Shown here: piece after piece, positions 1 to 11,046 of the stretch
Position numbering within the stretch: position 1 is the stretch's first letter
How the letters are laid out: the number at the start of each line of letters is the position of its first letter
Assembly: GCA_002914845.1 (NCBI GenBank)
Contig: JXTC01000318.1
Span: forward strand, 84,780 to 148,779
Length of the DNA: 64,000 nucleotides
Direction of reading: 5' to 3'
Origin: Trema orientale
Lineage: Eukaryota; Streptophyta; Magnoliopsida; Rosales; Cannabaceae
Notes under the pieces: model-generated
Databases searched by the model: none
What the model saw: only the letters and a program-made list of their open reading frames with translations
What the model was told of the DNA's origin: nothing
Made by a program: the position numbers and the translations under genes

Positions 1-186
1 AGTGTCAAATATATTAATTGCAGGCTGACTCTTGTAATAATAAAAGTGAAACGTGGGCGTGGGTAAATTTTTTTAAAACACCAAGAGAGTTCCATTATCC
101 AATCAAATAATATGATAAAAGATCCGGTCAACGGCATGATGTTGTTTTAAGAATGGAGTCCTACACTTTAATTTTTATATATATAT

Positions 187-362
187 AGATTATGTTTGGA
201 TCCTAACTATAGTACTAATTTTTAAAACTAACACATATGACATCTGATTTATTACTACTTAATTAGTAATAGTGTTTAATTTATTTCTGATAAGTTTTAA
301 TACCCCAATTGAGTGATGACAACTCACATACTATATTTATTAGTGCAAAAAATTTGGTAAAT
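187..362. mobile_element. MITE, family with TGACAACTCAC core (copy 1)
   Basis: Near-palindromic AT-rich element set in TA-rich sequence. It shares with 5447-5672 and 5688-5868 the inverted-repeat ends and the internal GTGATGACAACTCAC motif. It is the counterpart of 5688-5868 in the duplicated segment, so this insertion predates the duplication. Ends are approximate. Confidence 0.55.
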
Positions 363-380
363 AATTATATGTATATATAA

Positions 381-630
381 GTTGCCGATTCATTAGGTTT
401 TTTTTTCTTTTTTTTTTTTTGCCTATCTATAGGTATTTCTTTTTTTAGCCGTTGAATCACTAATCTAACGACTACTATAATTTAGATAGTTGGAAAAAAA
501 ATAATAAAAATAAATAAATATTATTTAATGTCTTTTTCTATCCAATTTTTACTATAAAAAGACGTGCATCATAAATTTTAATTGAGCAAAATAATACTTA
601 TAGATAGGTGAAAAAAAAAATACCTATATA
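381..630. mobile_element. MITE, ACCTATCTATAGGTA family (copy 1)
   Basis: Begins with a GTTGCCGATTCATTAGG-like end and ends in the inverse of the T-rich ACCTAT motif. The interior (TAGCCGTT..., then AATAATACTTATAGATAGG) matches 54714-54893 closely and 19210-19447 more loosely. The segment is missing from the otherwise matching duplicate at about 5870, which is a filled-site/empty-site comparison. The right end looks shortened. Confidence 0.65.
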
Positions 631-1027
631 TGCATGTATATTTATATGTGTGTGACTGTCCAAACACCCTTGAGCTTGGCTCCAATAACTTCAGTAATTT
701 TAAATGAAAAAAACTCATGTCGGTTTGAGTTTTAGGTTTAGGGAGGGTTTAGGGTTGTTCTCCTTTTGGGCCTTTGTTGGGCTGGATTATTGGGAAATGG
801 GATCAAAAGAGGCCTGTATTGGACTGGACTCTTTGCTACATGGCCGTGTTTTTTGAGAAAAGGACATGGATAGGACTAATTGGGGACCTTTAATCTTTTT
901 TAGGATTATGATAATATAGTGACTTTTTTAATACTAAAAAAGAGGACTAGGTAGAGAGAGAAAAAAAACGATTTCTAAGCTTGCCCTTTAGCCAAAAGTG
1001 AAAATGGTAGGTGGAGTATTAAATGTT

Positions 1028-1230
1028 ACTCTTTCTCTCTCTCTCTCTCTTTCTCTCTCTACCTCTACAATCTGCCACCACTTTTTCCTTTGCATTCTCG
1101 TTCTCTCTCTTTCTTCTTCTTCTTCTTCAGTTTTCTCTCCAAAGATCAGATATTTCGTTTTTATCTCTAGAGGAATATGAAAGCTCTGAACTGTTAACCC
1201 GATTAATCTCTCCATCTCTATGTCTCATTG

Positions 1231-1271
<41 letters not shown>

Positions 1272-1315
1272 TCTTGTTTTTGCTTTCTCTCTCTAGCTCT
1301 CTCTTTCTTTCTTTG
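1028..1315. repeat. CT-rich low-complexity block with (CT)n
   Basis: Polypyrimidine stretch with (CT)n runs near 1031-1060 and 1231-1262, inside the left part of the Mutator-like element. The open frames of 60-98 codons here on both strands are Leu/Ser or Arg/Glu runs created by the dinucleotide repeat and are not genes. Confidence 0.9.
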
Positions 1316-1589
1316 TTAACAGCTGTGTCTCTCAACAGCTACTTGATAATTTTGTAAAAAAAAAAAAAACTCAACTAGAAAGATGTAAGAATTATATTAG
1401 GGAGTTATTTGGATTTTGAAGGTAAGTAATAAAGTTTTGTTTAAGATTAGTTTTTTATGGTTGATATTGAATGAGTAATATTTGAATGAGGACCATACTA
1501 CTAATTCAGACATTACTGTGCTAAAAATTCTATGTTTTGTTATATTCATCATCTTCTTAATGTCTTGTAGATCTCCTTATGATGGCATA

Positions 1590-3000
1590 TATAGGTTAAA
1601 CTGATCTTTATGTATGGTTAAGACTAACTTGATCTTAGGTCAAGATCCCCTTGACTTTTGGTCAATATTATATTGATTTGTAGAGCTAGGTCAAACTGAT
1701 GTTGACGTACGGTCAAAACTAACTTAACCTTAAGTAAACATCCTCTTGATCTTTGGTCAACATTATATTGAATCAACCGGTGGAGACTCAGTCAAGTAAA
1801 AGTATTTATGTTGTGGTAATTCAAGGCACAACAGGTAGACTTGTCGTAATCTAATTCCATTTCATAGTATGATTAGTGAATCTTCAGACTGTCCTACAAG
1901 AATGGGACAAAAAGATCTTAATTTTGAATCAAGAAACACTTGCCTTAGGAGTAAGAAGTTATTGATTTGGGGTCAAGCAATTCTTGAAATCGGGGCAAGA
2001 AATTATTGACTTGGGGTCAAAATGTTCTTGACCCGAGGTAAAAAAAAGATATTGACTTAAGGAAAGAAGTACTTGACTTAGAGTCAACAATATTTTCAAT
2101 AGGGGTCATGTGTGTATATGAAATTTAGTCATGATGTTATATATGATATGTTCTTATATTTATAAATTGAAACTTATTGACCTCATATCAAGATTTTCTT
2201 ATTTGGGGTTAAAAACTTTATTATATTTTATTTTTCAATTCATTAATTAGGTCAAGAATATATTGACCCCCATGTCAAGATTTTCTCGACTGGGGTCACA
2301 ATCTTTTTAATCGAAAAATTGAATACAATTTTATATGCTTGTAAATTCGAAAAACGTTCTTGACCTTGGGTCAAGTAATATTTGACTTGAAGTCCAGATA
2401 TTTTTTATCTAAAGTCAAGATAGCTCTACATAAAGTCAAATTTTGCTTGACTTTTAGTAATAAATAAGGTCTTTATCAAATACATTGAATTTTACTGAAA
2501 TATTTACTAAATAAATGAGATTTGGAAAAATGATAGTCATCAAATATACCAAAAAATATTATTAAAAACTAGATATTATACAACAACTATAAAAACCGCA
2601 AACGCCCCTCCCCCCCCTCCCAAAAAAAAGTAATTGTTTGAACCGCAACTAAAATAAAATATTATCTTTGCTTTCCTAAATTGAGTCACTCCTATCAGTC
2701 AGTTTCGGCATAGTTCTTATATTTCTGTAATGCATGATAACACAATTTGCATGCAAGCTTATGACAGAATTATTCTATCCATTCGGCAGTGACATTAGTA
2801 ATTAGTTTGTCAGACATCAGAAACTCAGCATACTTGATGACAAACATATCATAATCCCAGCTGAACAATAGCAAAATATAAAGTTAAATAAAGCAATAAT
2901 ATTAATTGAGGGTCAAGTGATACATGACCCTAGGTCAAAAAGATCTTGATTATGGTCAAGAATCACTTGGCTTGAGTCAAGATCATCTTGACCTTTACTC
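1590..3000. repeat. Array of TTGAC/GTCAA palindromes
   Basis: About twenty irregular copies of a short palindrome, consensus close to CTTGACTTGGGGTCAAGA, spaced a few tens of bases apart in three clusters (about 1610-1780, 1960-2460, 2910-3000). Each half-site contains TTGAC, the core of the WRKY-bound W-box. The array lies wholly inside the 855-3849 element. It looks like expansion of a short repeat within a transposon. A regulatory role is possible but unsupported. Confidence 0.7.
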
Positions 3001-3849
3001 AGGATGAAAATAAAGAATACCCAATACGAATTCAGTCCATAACCACCATCAACAAAACCAAGAAAGGTCAAAATCTGTACATTAATGACTAACAACAAAC
3101 ACCCATACAAATCAGTAATAATTCTACCAATAAAATCCCAAAAAAGGGAAAACTTTCACTAAAATCAGAAATTATATCAGTCGATGAAGTCAAGAATATT
3201 TTTTCTCAACATACAATCTCAAAAAAAAAAAAAATTATTATTATATACAAAACCAACATTTTATTCCTCTGTTGAACCAATATTCACCCATTTCCCCTTC
3301 AAATCAACCGGATTTTCATCTAGGATATCAAGCTTCGGCACTAAAGTCTTTGTCAGTAACTTTAACGGTGTATTTCTCTTTCTTTCTGACGATGTCGATG
3401 ATGGAATTTTCGTAGATGACGACTTTTTACCTTCAGTTGGACAAGTTTTAGCTATTACAGGTGTTTCAAAATTCTTTGAGGAAAAAAATGAAGAAAATGG
3501 AGAGATAAGCGGAGAGGGTATTGAGCTTAAGATGGTTTTGGGAGATTTTTAGGTGGTTTTGAATTCAGGTTTGGGAGGTTTATTTTCAAAGGAAATGGAA
3601 ACAAGAGAGAGAAATAGTGAGAGAGATAAATAGTGAAAGAAGAGAGAGAGATGAGTTTTACGAGAAAGTGTGAAGATATGTCAAATCTAAATAAAATCAT
3701 GTCAGGTCATATTTGGGGTTAAACTGGAGGTATTTTTAGTTATTTAGCTCTCGTGAGCCTCATTTTTTACTCCTAAAAAATTTTATCTAACAAACTGATC
3801 CTAAAAACGTCAAATAGAGCTCTACTAGTCCTATCCATGTCCTATTCTC

Positions 3850-5272
3850 GTGTTTTTTTCATTTTCCTTTTTTCTTTATTTTATTTCTCTAGTAATTTTT
3901 ATTTATTTATTGGAAATGAAAGGATTTTGCACTTGTTAATTTCATCCTTATATTATTCACCTTTTTTAAAAAAAGGTATTCTTCTATTGATACTTAGCTC
4001 CATGTCAGTCCTTATTCGACAATTTTCTTTGTTAAAATAATCTTCCAAAGAAATGAAATGAACTGAACTGAAGTTTTTCGAAACTTTGATAAAATTATAG
4101 TTTGTATTTTAGTGCAATACGCCTTCAAGAATTAATAAATGACAATTTTAAAAATTTTAAGTACCAAAACAAGAATTTTAATTGTTTGGAAATCGAAATG
4201 AAACCTACGTGAAGTAATATTTTTGAGAACAATTAAAGTAATTAAACCTTCTTTTTCAACACAACTTGATTGTTTAGTTTGAAGACCAAGCTTCAGAATG
4301 TAAACATGTAAAGTTAAACTTGTTTATGTATATATGTTTTTTTGAAAAAAAAAAAAGAAAGAAATAAATAAATAAAGAAGGGAAATTCTATTATACAACC
4401 CCATTAAATGGCTATAGGGATACAACCGCATTGAACGGATGAGAATTGATTCAAGCGGACAGCTGACCCACAATAAGCAAGTTTTGGGTGGTTCTATCCG
4501 CATTGAAGCACAACTTATGTATAGTAACCTTTATATGCTGAAATTGTTCTTTCCCATGTATCCTTTCTTACTGACTTGCCGTACATTTTTAATTTATCAA
4601 GGATGTCAATGGGGCAAGACAAGGCTAGTTTTCATATGTCATATTCTTCAGAAACATCATCCCCACATTTCAATCTCAATCCTCACACTTCTTTTTATTT
4701 TCTCTTTTTGCTGGAACCGCTTATCTAGTGTTAGAGGCGGTTTCGAGAAGTCTCCATCGGAGATAGTAAGTTCTCCAAAATCATCTTGATATTTTTATTT
4801 AGAGAAAAAGCCATCTCAAATACAATAACAATTTATACATTTAACTTTGCACAACCAATAACATATGTCGAGAAAAATCTCATTAGTTTTATGTCAAGGG
4901 AAATTTTCCATTAGATCCAGATCACTGTGGTGTGTTGTACCAATAACTCAAACCCCTAGAATTTCCCTTACTGACTAAGGTTACTTTTACTTGAAAGAGT
5001 AAATATTAAGATACCAAAATCTTGCACAAAAAATTTACACTAATGATTTTGCATCATTTTAGCAACATAATTTTTAAATGATCTGGTCTTATTTTTAAAA
5101 AAGAAGTGGTTAAAATGAATGTTACTTCATATAGTATAAATTTTTAGTATAAGATATTGATATCCTTTACATTATTTTATCTGAAAATGCACCGGTTTTG
5201 GAAACAGTTGTTCGTAATTTTAACAAATAGAAACGGAACAATTAATTTGACGGTAAAACATTCATCCACTTT
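3850..5272. other. Intergenic, no gene seen
   Basis: AT-rich sequence with short homopolymer runs. The 116-codon open frame at 4439-4789 has no domain I recognise. No RNA gene or element end could be fixed. Confidence 0.5.
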
Positions 5273-5446
5273 TAAAAGTATCAAATATATTAATTACAGG
5301 TTGGCTCTTGTAATAATAAAAGTGAATATTGGGTGTGGGTGAATTTTTTTAAAATACCAGGAGGGTTCCAATCAAATAATATGATAAAAGCTCTAGTCAA
5401 CGGCATAACGTTGTTTTAAGATTGGAGTCCTACACTATTATATATA

Positions 5447-5672
5447 GAATAATGCTAGACATCTCAGCTAGTTTATGAAAATTTTTGTACCAACACATAT
5501 GGTAAGTGAGTTGTCACCATTCAATTAGTGTATTAAAACTTACCACAAATAAATTTAATATCATTCACCAGTTGAATAGTGATAACTCACTTGCTCTATT
5601 AAATTATGATAACTCACTCTTCACGTATATATAAAAATTTTAGTAAATTAGTTAGGATACTTAGCAATATCC
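5447..5672. mobile_element. MITE, TGACAACTCAC family (copy 2), nearly full palindrome
   Basis: The left end GAATAATGCTAGACATCTCA is mirrored by the right end (reverse complement GGATATTGCTAAGTATCCTA), and the inverted similarity continues for about 70 bp to GTGAGTTGTCA. It is flanked by TA-rich sequence. It is missing from the matching place in copy A (about 180), so it inserted after the duplication or was lost there. Confidence 0.7.
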
Positions 5673-5687
5673 ATATATATATATATA

Positions 5688-5868
5688 GATAATGCCTAAC
5701 TTTAACTATTGTACCAAAATTTTAATACCAACTCATGTAGCATGTGATTAGTCACTACTTAGTTGGTGATAGTATTTAATCTATATCTGGTAAGTTTAAT
5801 ATACTAACTGAGTGGTGACAACCCACACACTACATATATTGGTACAAAAAAATTGGTAAATAGTTATA
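5688..5868. mobile_element. MITE, TGACAACTCAC family (copy 3)
   Basis: Counterpart of 187-362 within the duplication. The inverted ends (GATAATGCCTAACTTTAAC on the left, TTACCAATTTTTTTGTACC in reverse complement of the right) and the internal GTGGTGACAACCCAC motif place it in the same family as 5447-5672. Confidence 0.55.
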
Positions 5869-6147
5869 TACATATATATGTATATATGACATATCCACAC
5901 ACCCTTCAGCTTGGCTCCAAAAACTTCAGTACTTTCAAATATTAAAAAAAAAAAGAAAGAAAAAAACTCATGCCGGTCTTAAATGCTCAAAAATTGGTAT
6001 ATGTGATTCGAAAATTTAAATCAAACCAAAATCAAATCGTACTTGAGCTTTATATAAATATCAAAATACTTATTGTATGTAAAAAGAGAAGTACATGAAT
6101 TATATGGTATTACACTTTTTATAAGGATCAAAATTATATCTTGTAAT

Positions 6148-6894
6148 ACCATTCACGACCCTCAGCCTCTTTTTACCTCTTTCAAAAACTCCATCTTCTT
6201 CTTCAACAATCTTTCTATCGCTATCTCTATCTCACTGGAGAGGGAGATTAAATCCCTCTTTGGTAGGATTTTTTTTTCTTTTTTTTCCCTTTCAATAATT
6301 GTTCCATCAATGTGAATGTCTTGTTCCAAAGATTTATTCTTATAGGGATTTTGTCCTATCAAATTTAAGATTTATATAGATTTTATTTGTTTTGTTAATC
6401 GGCCTACCAGATTTTAGATCTGTAGGTTTTGTTTATTTTTTATTTATCTTTTTCTTCTAGATATAAATCTTCTAAAGTTCAAATCTTGACAAAATTCAAT
6501 AAAAATGTTGCATGGTTTACAAAGATGAAATTTATCGGAGTTAGTACTACACTTCGAAATGATGAAGTTCTAGATCCTGTGGCATATTTAGGATTTACTA
6601 TCCGCATGGTAAAAATCAATTTCAAAGTTGTGTTGGGTATAGTGAACTTCTCTAATAGTATGTCTAGTAATATTAATAGTTATATAAACTCTTTGTTTAG
6701 AGATAGCAGTCATGACTCTTGTCACTTTATCTTTCATCCTGAAAATGAAGCAGCTCATTCAGGCACTAGGATTAGTTTTTTCTACGCTAATGGTTTTGTT
6801 TATTTTGTAATTCAGAAATTTCTATTTGTATTGCTCATACTGTAGTAATTTATTTATTTTAATGATAAATTTCTTTTTTAATTACCTTCAAAAA
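6148..6894 (+). mobile_element. LINE-derived retroposon, truncated or internally deleted
   Basis: A 17-bp direct repeat AAATTATATCTTGTAAT flanks it (6131-6147 and 6895-6911), and the right end carries a short A-run. These are the marks of target-primed reverse transcription. The plus-strand frame at 6429-6845 (138 codons) has a stretch near its C-terminus, CHFIFHPENEAAH, that resembles the RNase H tail of plant LINEs (pattern F-x-H/R-x-x-N-x-x-AH). The 3' end (ATAAATTTCTTTTTT... then A-run) also resembles plant LINE tails. At about 750 bp it is far short of a whole LINE, and endonuclease and reverse transcriptase are absent. The frame is not a host gene. Confidence 0.7.
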
Positions 6895-6911
6895 AAATTA
6901 TATCTTGTAAT

Positions 6912-7241
6912 CAAATGGTACTAAATATGACGAAGTTTGTTAATTTAATTTTTATTAGAGAGAGAGATAGTAACGTCTATTAAAGTAGTGTTTCAACGTG
7001 TCGAAGGGATTTAGCAGCTATCTTTTTCTTCATCATGTCTCTGAGTCCTCCCTATCAAGATCTTCACATTTTCACTCTACTAAAGATCTAGGTCTTTTTT
7101 CTGGTTGGACTTCTCATTTTTATCTCAATCAATTCTAAATATGTGACTTTAATCTCTTTTCATTTTGTTTCATATAGTTACTTCTTAGATTTTAAACTTT
7201 CATTGGTCTTTTTATTTTTTTTCGTGCAATAAATTTCTTAA
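6912..7241. other. Intergenic, no gene seen
   Basis: Pyrimidine-rich stretch followed by T-rich sequence ending in TTTTCGTGCAATAAATTTC. It could be the tail of another old retroposon, but no flanking repeat was found. Confidence 0.3.
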
Positions 7242-8660
7242 GAAAAAACTACACCATATGCCCATTTTTAAGCTATGTGTCAATGAATATCCCATTTTTA
7301 TTTTATTGACAAAAATATCCTTTTTTAAGTTTTAATGATTATACTTTACCATTATACCCTTATATAAGTTAATTTGACATATTTATATATATAATTAATT
7401 ACTAACATATATAATTTATTTACCCGTGTATATTTTTTATTTTCAATAGTATATAATTCATTCACCGATGTAAATTTTTTATTTACCAGTGTATATAATT
7501 AATTTATCATTGTATATAATTCATTTACAGATGTATATTTTTTATTTATCGTAATATATATTTTATTTACTAGTATAAATTTTTTATTTATCGGAATATA
7601 TAATTAATTTAGCAACATACATAATTCATTTATTATAGTATATAATTTATTTACGGTGTAACCTTTTCCTGCCGTTTGCAACTTATTTCTACAGTTTTTT
7701 CAAACTCAAAAACTACAATCCCAAAAAACACAACAACATTAATTAACATAATATTTCTGAAAGCAAAACTATAATAATATAATAATAAATCTCGCATTTC
7801 TATTTCCTTTACCCATGACCAAAACTTAACAAGATTACTGAATATTTTCCAGTCAACCATAAAAGAGAGGTACGAAAAATTACCCCCAACAATATCAATT
7901 AAAAACAAAAGTTCTTTAACAATAATAAATGTTGCTTTTCCTATCTTCCTCGAACAAAAACTCTTCAAATTATGGCTATTTTCCTGTCAATCAAACAGAG
8001 AAGGTACTGAATCTCATCATAATAATAATAATAATAATAAGGATATGCTATTTTCCCGAGAACCACACATAAACAGTACGAAAATTTGTATATTAAAAAA
8101 AAAAAAAGAAAAAAAAACAAGAAGAGAAGCAAAATTTACCTGATCAAAAGTGACTAGCCAAGCAATCCAATCAGAGATGCATGACGAGAACAGAACCAAA
8201 CCAAACCAAACCAAACCAAACGATCTTCATTTCATCTCATCGACCTCGAAATCAAGCCATGCTCGTCTCATACGCCAAATGCCGCGGAGCTCGGTGACAG
8301 AGACGAAGTCGATGGAATCCTTACGAGGACATTGAAGGCGTCGCGGAGCTGGCGATTGAATACCATAGATTTCTTCCAAAAAAAAAAAAAAAAGGTTGAC
8401 AATAGAGGTCGTTGGATGATGGAAGTCTTTGAGTGATGTAAGAGAGAGCGTTTCTAGAGAGATAGACTGCTGAGAAGAAAGCTTGGAGATATGGGAGAAT
8501 TAAGAATTTGAAACATCTGAGATCTAGAAGGGTAGTTTTGGCACCAAGAAAATTCTAATTAATAAAAAGGATATTGATGTAAAGAACTTGAAAAAAGGAA
8601 TATTTATTAAAGTGGACCCAAAAAAAAGAAAAAAAAATGGGGGCGTTCCTGTACAAAGCC
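7242..8660. mobile_element. Mutator-like (Pack-MULE-type) element, copy 1
   Basis: The left end, running into CCCATTTTTAAGCTATGTG and TCAATGAATATCCC, matches the left end of the element at 19654, and both continue into the same TA-rich minisatellite. The reverse complement of 8560-8660 (CGCCCCCATTTTTTTT, then AATAAATATTCC and ATCAATATCC) mirrors the left end. Between lie a minisatellite (7385-7655), then a stretch with GC-rich segments (about 8100-8480) unlike the flanks and unlike the cargo of the second copy. I could not identify an exact 9-bp target duplication, so the ends are approximate. Confidence 0.55.
7385..7655. repeat. Minisatellite, about 22-bp units
   Basis: Degenerate tandem units near TATATAATTCATTTACCAGTG, alternating between the forms AATTAATTTA and AATTCATTTA. 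The same unit family occurs at 19810-20245, behind the same leader sequence. Confidence 0.75.
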
Positions 8661-10692
8661 CGTTCGTTAATCGTTAATCGTTTACATTATCAATGAAAAA
8701 AGGTGTCTTAGAAGAGCTAACAAATTATCTTATAAAGCCCTAGTTAACTCCTTGTCTAGTTATATGCACTCTCCTTGTCTAGTCTTATTTATCCCAAAAG
8801 AAAAAAATAAATAAATAAATAAATCTCTGAAAAGTCAACTGATACAACTTAATTTCAGTCAACCAAAGACGGTGTCCGGTATTAATTACTCTGGTTCGTT
8901 TCTCAATCTTTTTATTTACCGGGCAGATTCAATCCCAGTTTTTTGTTTTGATAAATTGAAAATGGAAGTAAAAATTTTGTTTAGCTAGGTTTTCAATTTT
9001 TAAAAACAAAAAGTATTTCACTACCTTTTGTTTCTAAAAGCAAAAAAGTAAAATATTACAATAGAAAGTCATATAGAATTGTATTTTTTTTATGTATACA
9101 GTTATATGTATATACATGTGTACAAATACATGTTTTTTTTTTATTTTCGAAAAATTTAGGCATTAACTATTTTTTTGACACTTTGGCAACAATTATTAAA
9201 AACAGAAAACAAAGTTGCCAAAGCAAACTCTCAAAAAAAAAAGTCAATTTTTTGTATAAAATAAACGTAAAAATAGAGAAGCAAGCCAATAATATAAGAA
9301 AAGACCTTATCTACAAATACGATATAATAGACATGCAATAGCTAGATATGTACGTGTATATATATATAAACACTCATTCAAAACGTCTCCATTAATTAGA
9401 TCCAAAAAAGAAAAATAATTAAAAAAAAAAAACGATTTCAGTAATATTTCGGTATGCAGAAGATCCCCGACCAAAATCTAATAGCCTAATCATAATGCTT
9501 CTTCCATTAAGTAAGTTTTGTAGTAAAATAAAAACTAATCTAAACGGCATATAAATCACATTTCGCCAAAAACGTGAAAAAGATCCAAAGCGTAAGTATA
9601 TAGATCGATTTATGCATATAACATATGGAAAGTTATACAGAGAAACCCCATATCGTTAAAAGAGGGTAAATTGGATACAATGCCTAGTGAGCTTGTCCCA
9701 AGGCATAAGATGCAGCTTACCAGGAAATTTGGACCAGAGAAGACAATTCCATTAAATATTAAGAAGAATATAATCATGGAGAGTCATACGAGTCCCGCAC
9801 TAATCGACAGTGAAGAAATTTGCTTCGTATGGTCATAAAAACGTTCACCAGCTTCCAAGCCAAAAGACACTTGGAATTAAATCAGGACTAAAGCTTGTTA
9901 CCTTGCTTAACACAAACATGGAAACGAAACTTGAGAATACTTGTCTAACTAGTAATACTAATTATAAGCAAGTATAATGAGCAGCTCATGTCGCTATATT
10001 ATAGCTTAGAATCACAAGAGCATATAATATGATCAAAATTTAACAATATATAGGTAGTTTTTGACCAAAAAACACAGCACTATAAATTGTGATTGACCTA
10101 CAAGCTATCAAACAATAAGAAAGAAGATGGCTCTTCCTTCCACCTATAAACAATATATATGTCCGTATACATACATAGGGCGTCCTATCCTGTCCATGTT
10201 TAATTTGGACAAGTCACGTTTAACCAGCATGGTATTTGACAAACATGACTCATGTTGGCCAAATCATGAATAGAACCGGTCTCGTCAAAAGCTACATCCC
10301 ACCCCTACACGTACATTCTTATATGCATACATATAATAATGATGATATATATATATATATACACATATAATGATGATGATGATGATGATAAACACGCAAG
10401 ATCAAATTTATATATCAGAAGTCAGAAACCTGAAAAACGTTTACATACGTATCATATCATTTATTATAGCGAATCAGAAGCATAAAAGTCATCAAACAAT
10501 CCAGATCAAACACGCAAATTAAAGCATCATTTGGAAAGGAAGTGCACAGTTACCTAATCATAAACCATAAGGGCAGCCAGATAGAACAAGTAGACATTAT
10601 AGAACAAGTAATCATCAATATAATGTCACAACATAAATTGAAAATAAAACATTATTAACAAAGATCATATACATTTCAATTAATCTCAGTCC
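8661..10692. other. Intergenic, no gene seen
   Basis: AT-rich with no recognisable coding sequence. It contains short microsatellites: (TAAA)n near 8809-8823, TA runs near 9357 and 10347, and (GAT)n at about 10371-10390. A weakly palindromic AT-rich block near 8930-9235 could be an old MITE but its ends could not be fixed. Confidence 0.5.
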
Positions 10693-11046
10693 TTGTTCCA
10701 TAAACTCCAACAGCATTTACCTGATTTGAACCGCTTGAAATATCCTGTTCAAAAACGATATCGTGTTTTATCTCAATATAAATATATATTTGCTAATTTT
10801 TTATGGGATCAATTTATGGTTAGTTCTTTTAGGACTTTAAGTAACTCCCTAGAAGCATATCCAGAAGCAGAAAGACTTCTTCAAACCTTACAAGACTGTC
10901 AAGACATAATTAATTTGTCTGTCTTATATCCAGTAAACTTGCAAATTCGAAACAAATTTATTCTTCTGCTTATAACATCAATTTTGAATCGAAAAGTCAA
11001 AATTTTTTGTCACTGGATTAGAAAAAGACATACCAGCCATTTATGA
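10693..11046 (+). other. Unrecognised open frame, 117 codons
   Basis: An open frame with a normal-looking residue mix (Leu, Gln, Arg, Tyr rich; for example DLNRLKYPVQKRYRVLSQYK), flanked by AT-rich non-coding sequence. The annotated first codon is TTG, not ATG. I recognise no family. It may be a decayed piece of a mobile element or chance; there is no intron evidence or neighbouring coding sequence to support a gene. Confidence 0.15.

Larger units (their letters stand above)
1..740. repeat. Direct duplication, copy A
   Basis: This stretch matches 5273-5985 in the same orientation: the opening 175 bases, a MITE at about 187-362, and the closing block around 645-735 all have counterparts there. 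Copy A carries a MITE at 381-630 that copy B lacks; copy B carries one at 5447-5672 that copy A lacks. Similarity begins at base 1, so the duplicated unit probably extends upstream of the window. The closing part has telomere-box-like TTTAGGG motifs near 731-755. No open frame of interest is present. Confidence 0.8.
855..3849. mobile_element. Mutator-like element, non-autonomous, 2995 bp
   Basis: A perfect 9-bp direct repeat GTGTTTTTT flanks it (846-854 and 3850-3858). The ends are inverted repeats: the left begins GAGAAAAGGACATGGATAGG and the reverse complement of the right begins GAGAATAGGACATGGATAGG, matching at 23 of the first 24 positions and more loosely for about 100 bp. A 9-bp target duplication with long inverted repeats is the Mutator signature. 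No transposase is visible inside. The interior holds a CT-rich block (1028-1315), an array of TTGAC/GTCAA palindromes (about 1590-3000), and a 122-codon open frame at 3184-3552 whose product I do not recognise. The minus strand of the same stretch is also fairly open and rich in Lys and Ser. Confidence 0.85.
5273..5985. repeat. Direct duplication, copy B
   Basis: Counterpart of 1-740. The match starts near AAGTATCAAATATATTAATT and runs, apart from element insertions, to the shared block near CTTCAGCTTGGCTCC and CTCATGCCGGT. Divergence is clear but modest by eye. It sits about 5.27 kb from copy A. Confidence 0.8.

Noticed and set aside
988-1319. Three open frames of 60-98 codons
   Set aside because: Translations of (CT)n/(GA)n repeats.
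1590-3000. TTGAC cluster as a WRKY-controlled promoter
   Set aside because: No gene follows and the array lies wholly inside a transposon.
3184-3552. 122-codon frame as a functional gene
   Set aside because: It sits inside the Mutator-like element, is rich in Phe/Ser/Lys, and matches no family I know.
1-5985. The two direct repeats as LTRs of one retrotransposon
   Set aside because: No primer-binding site, polypurine tract or gag/pol between them; a plain duplication explains the pattern better.
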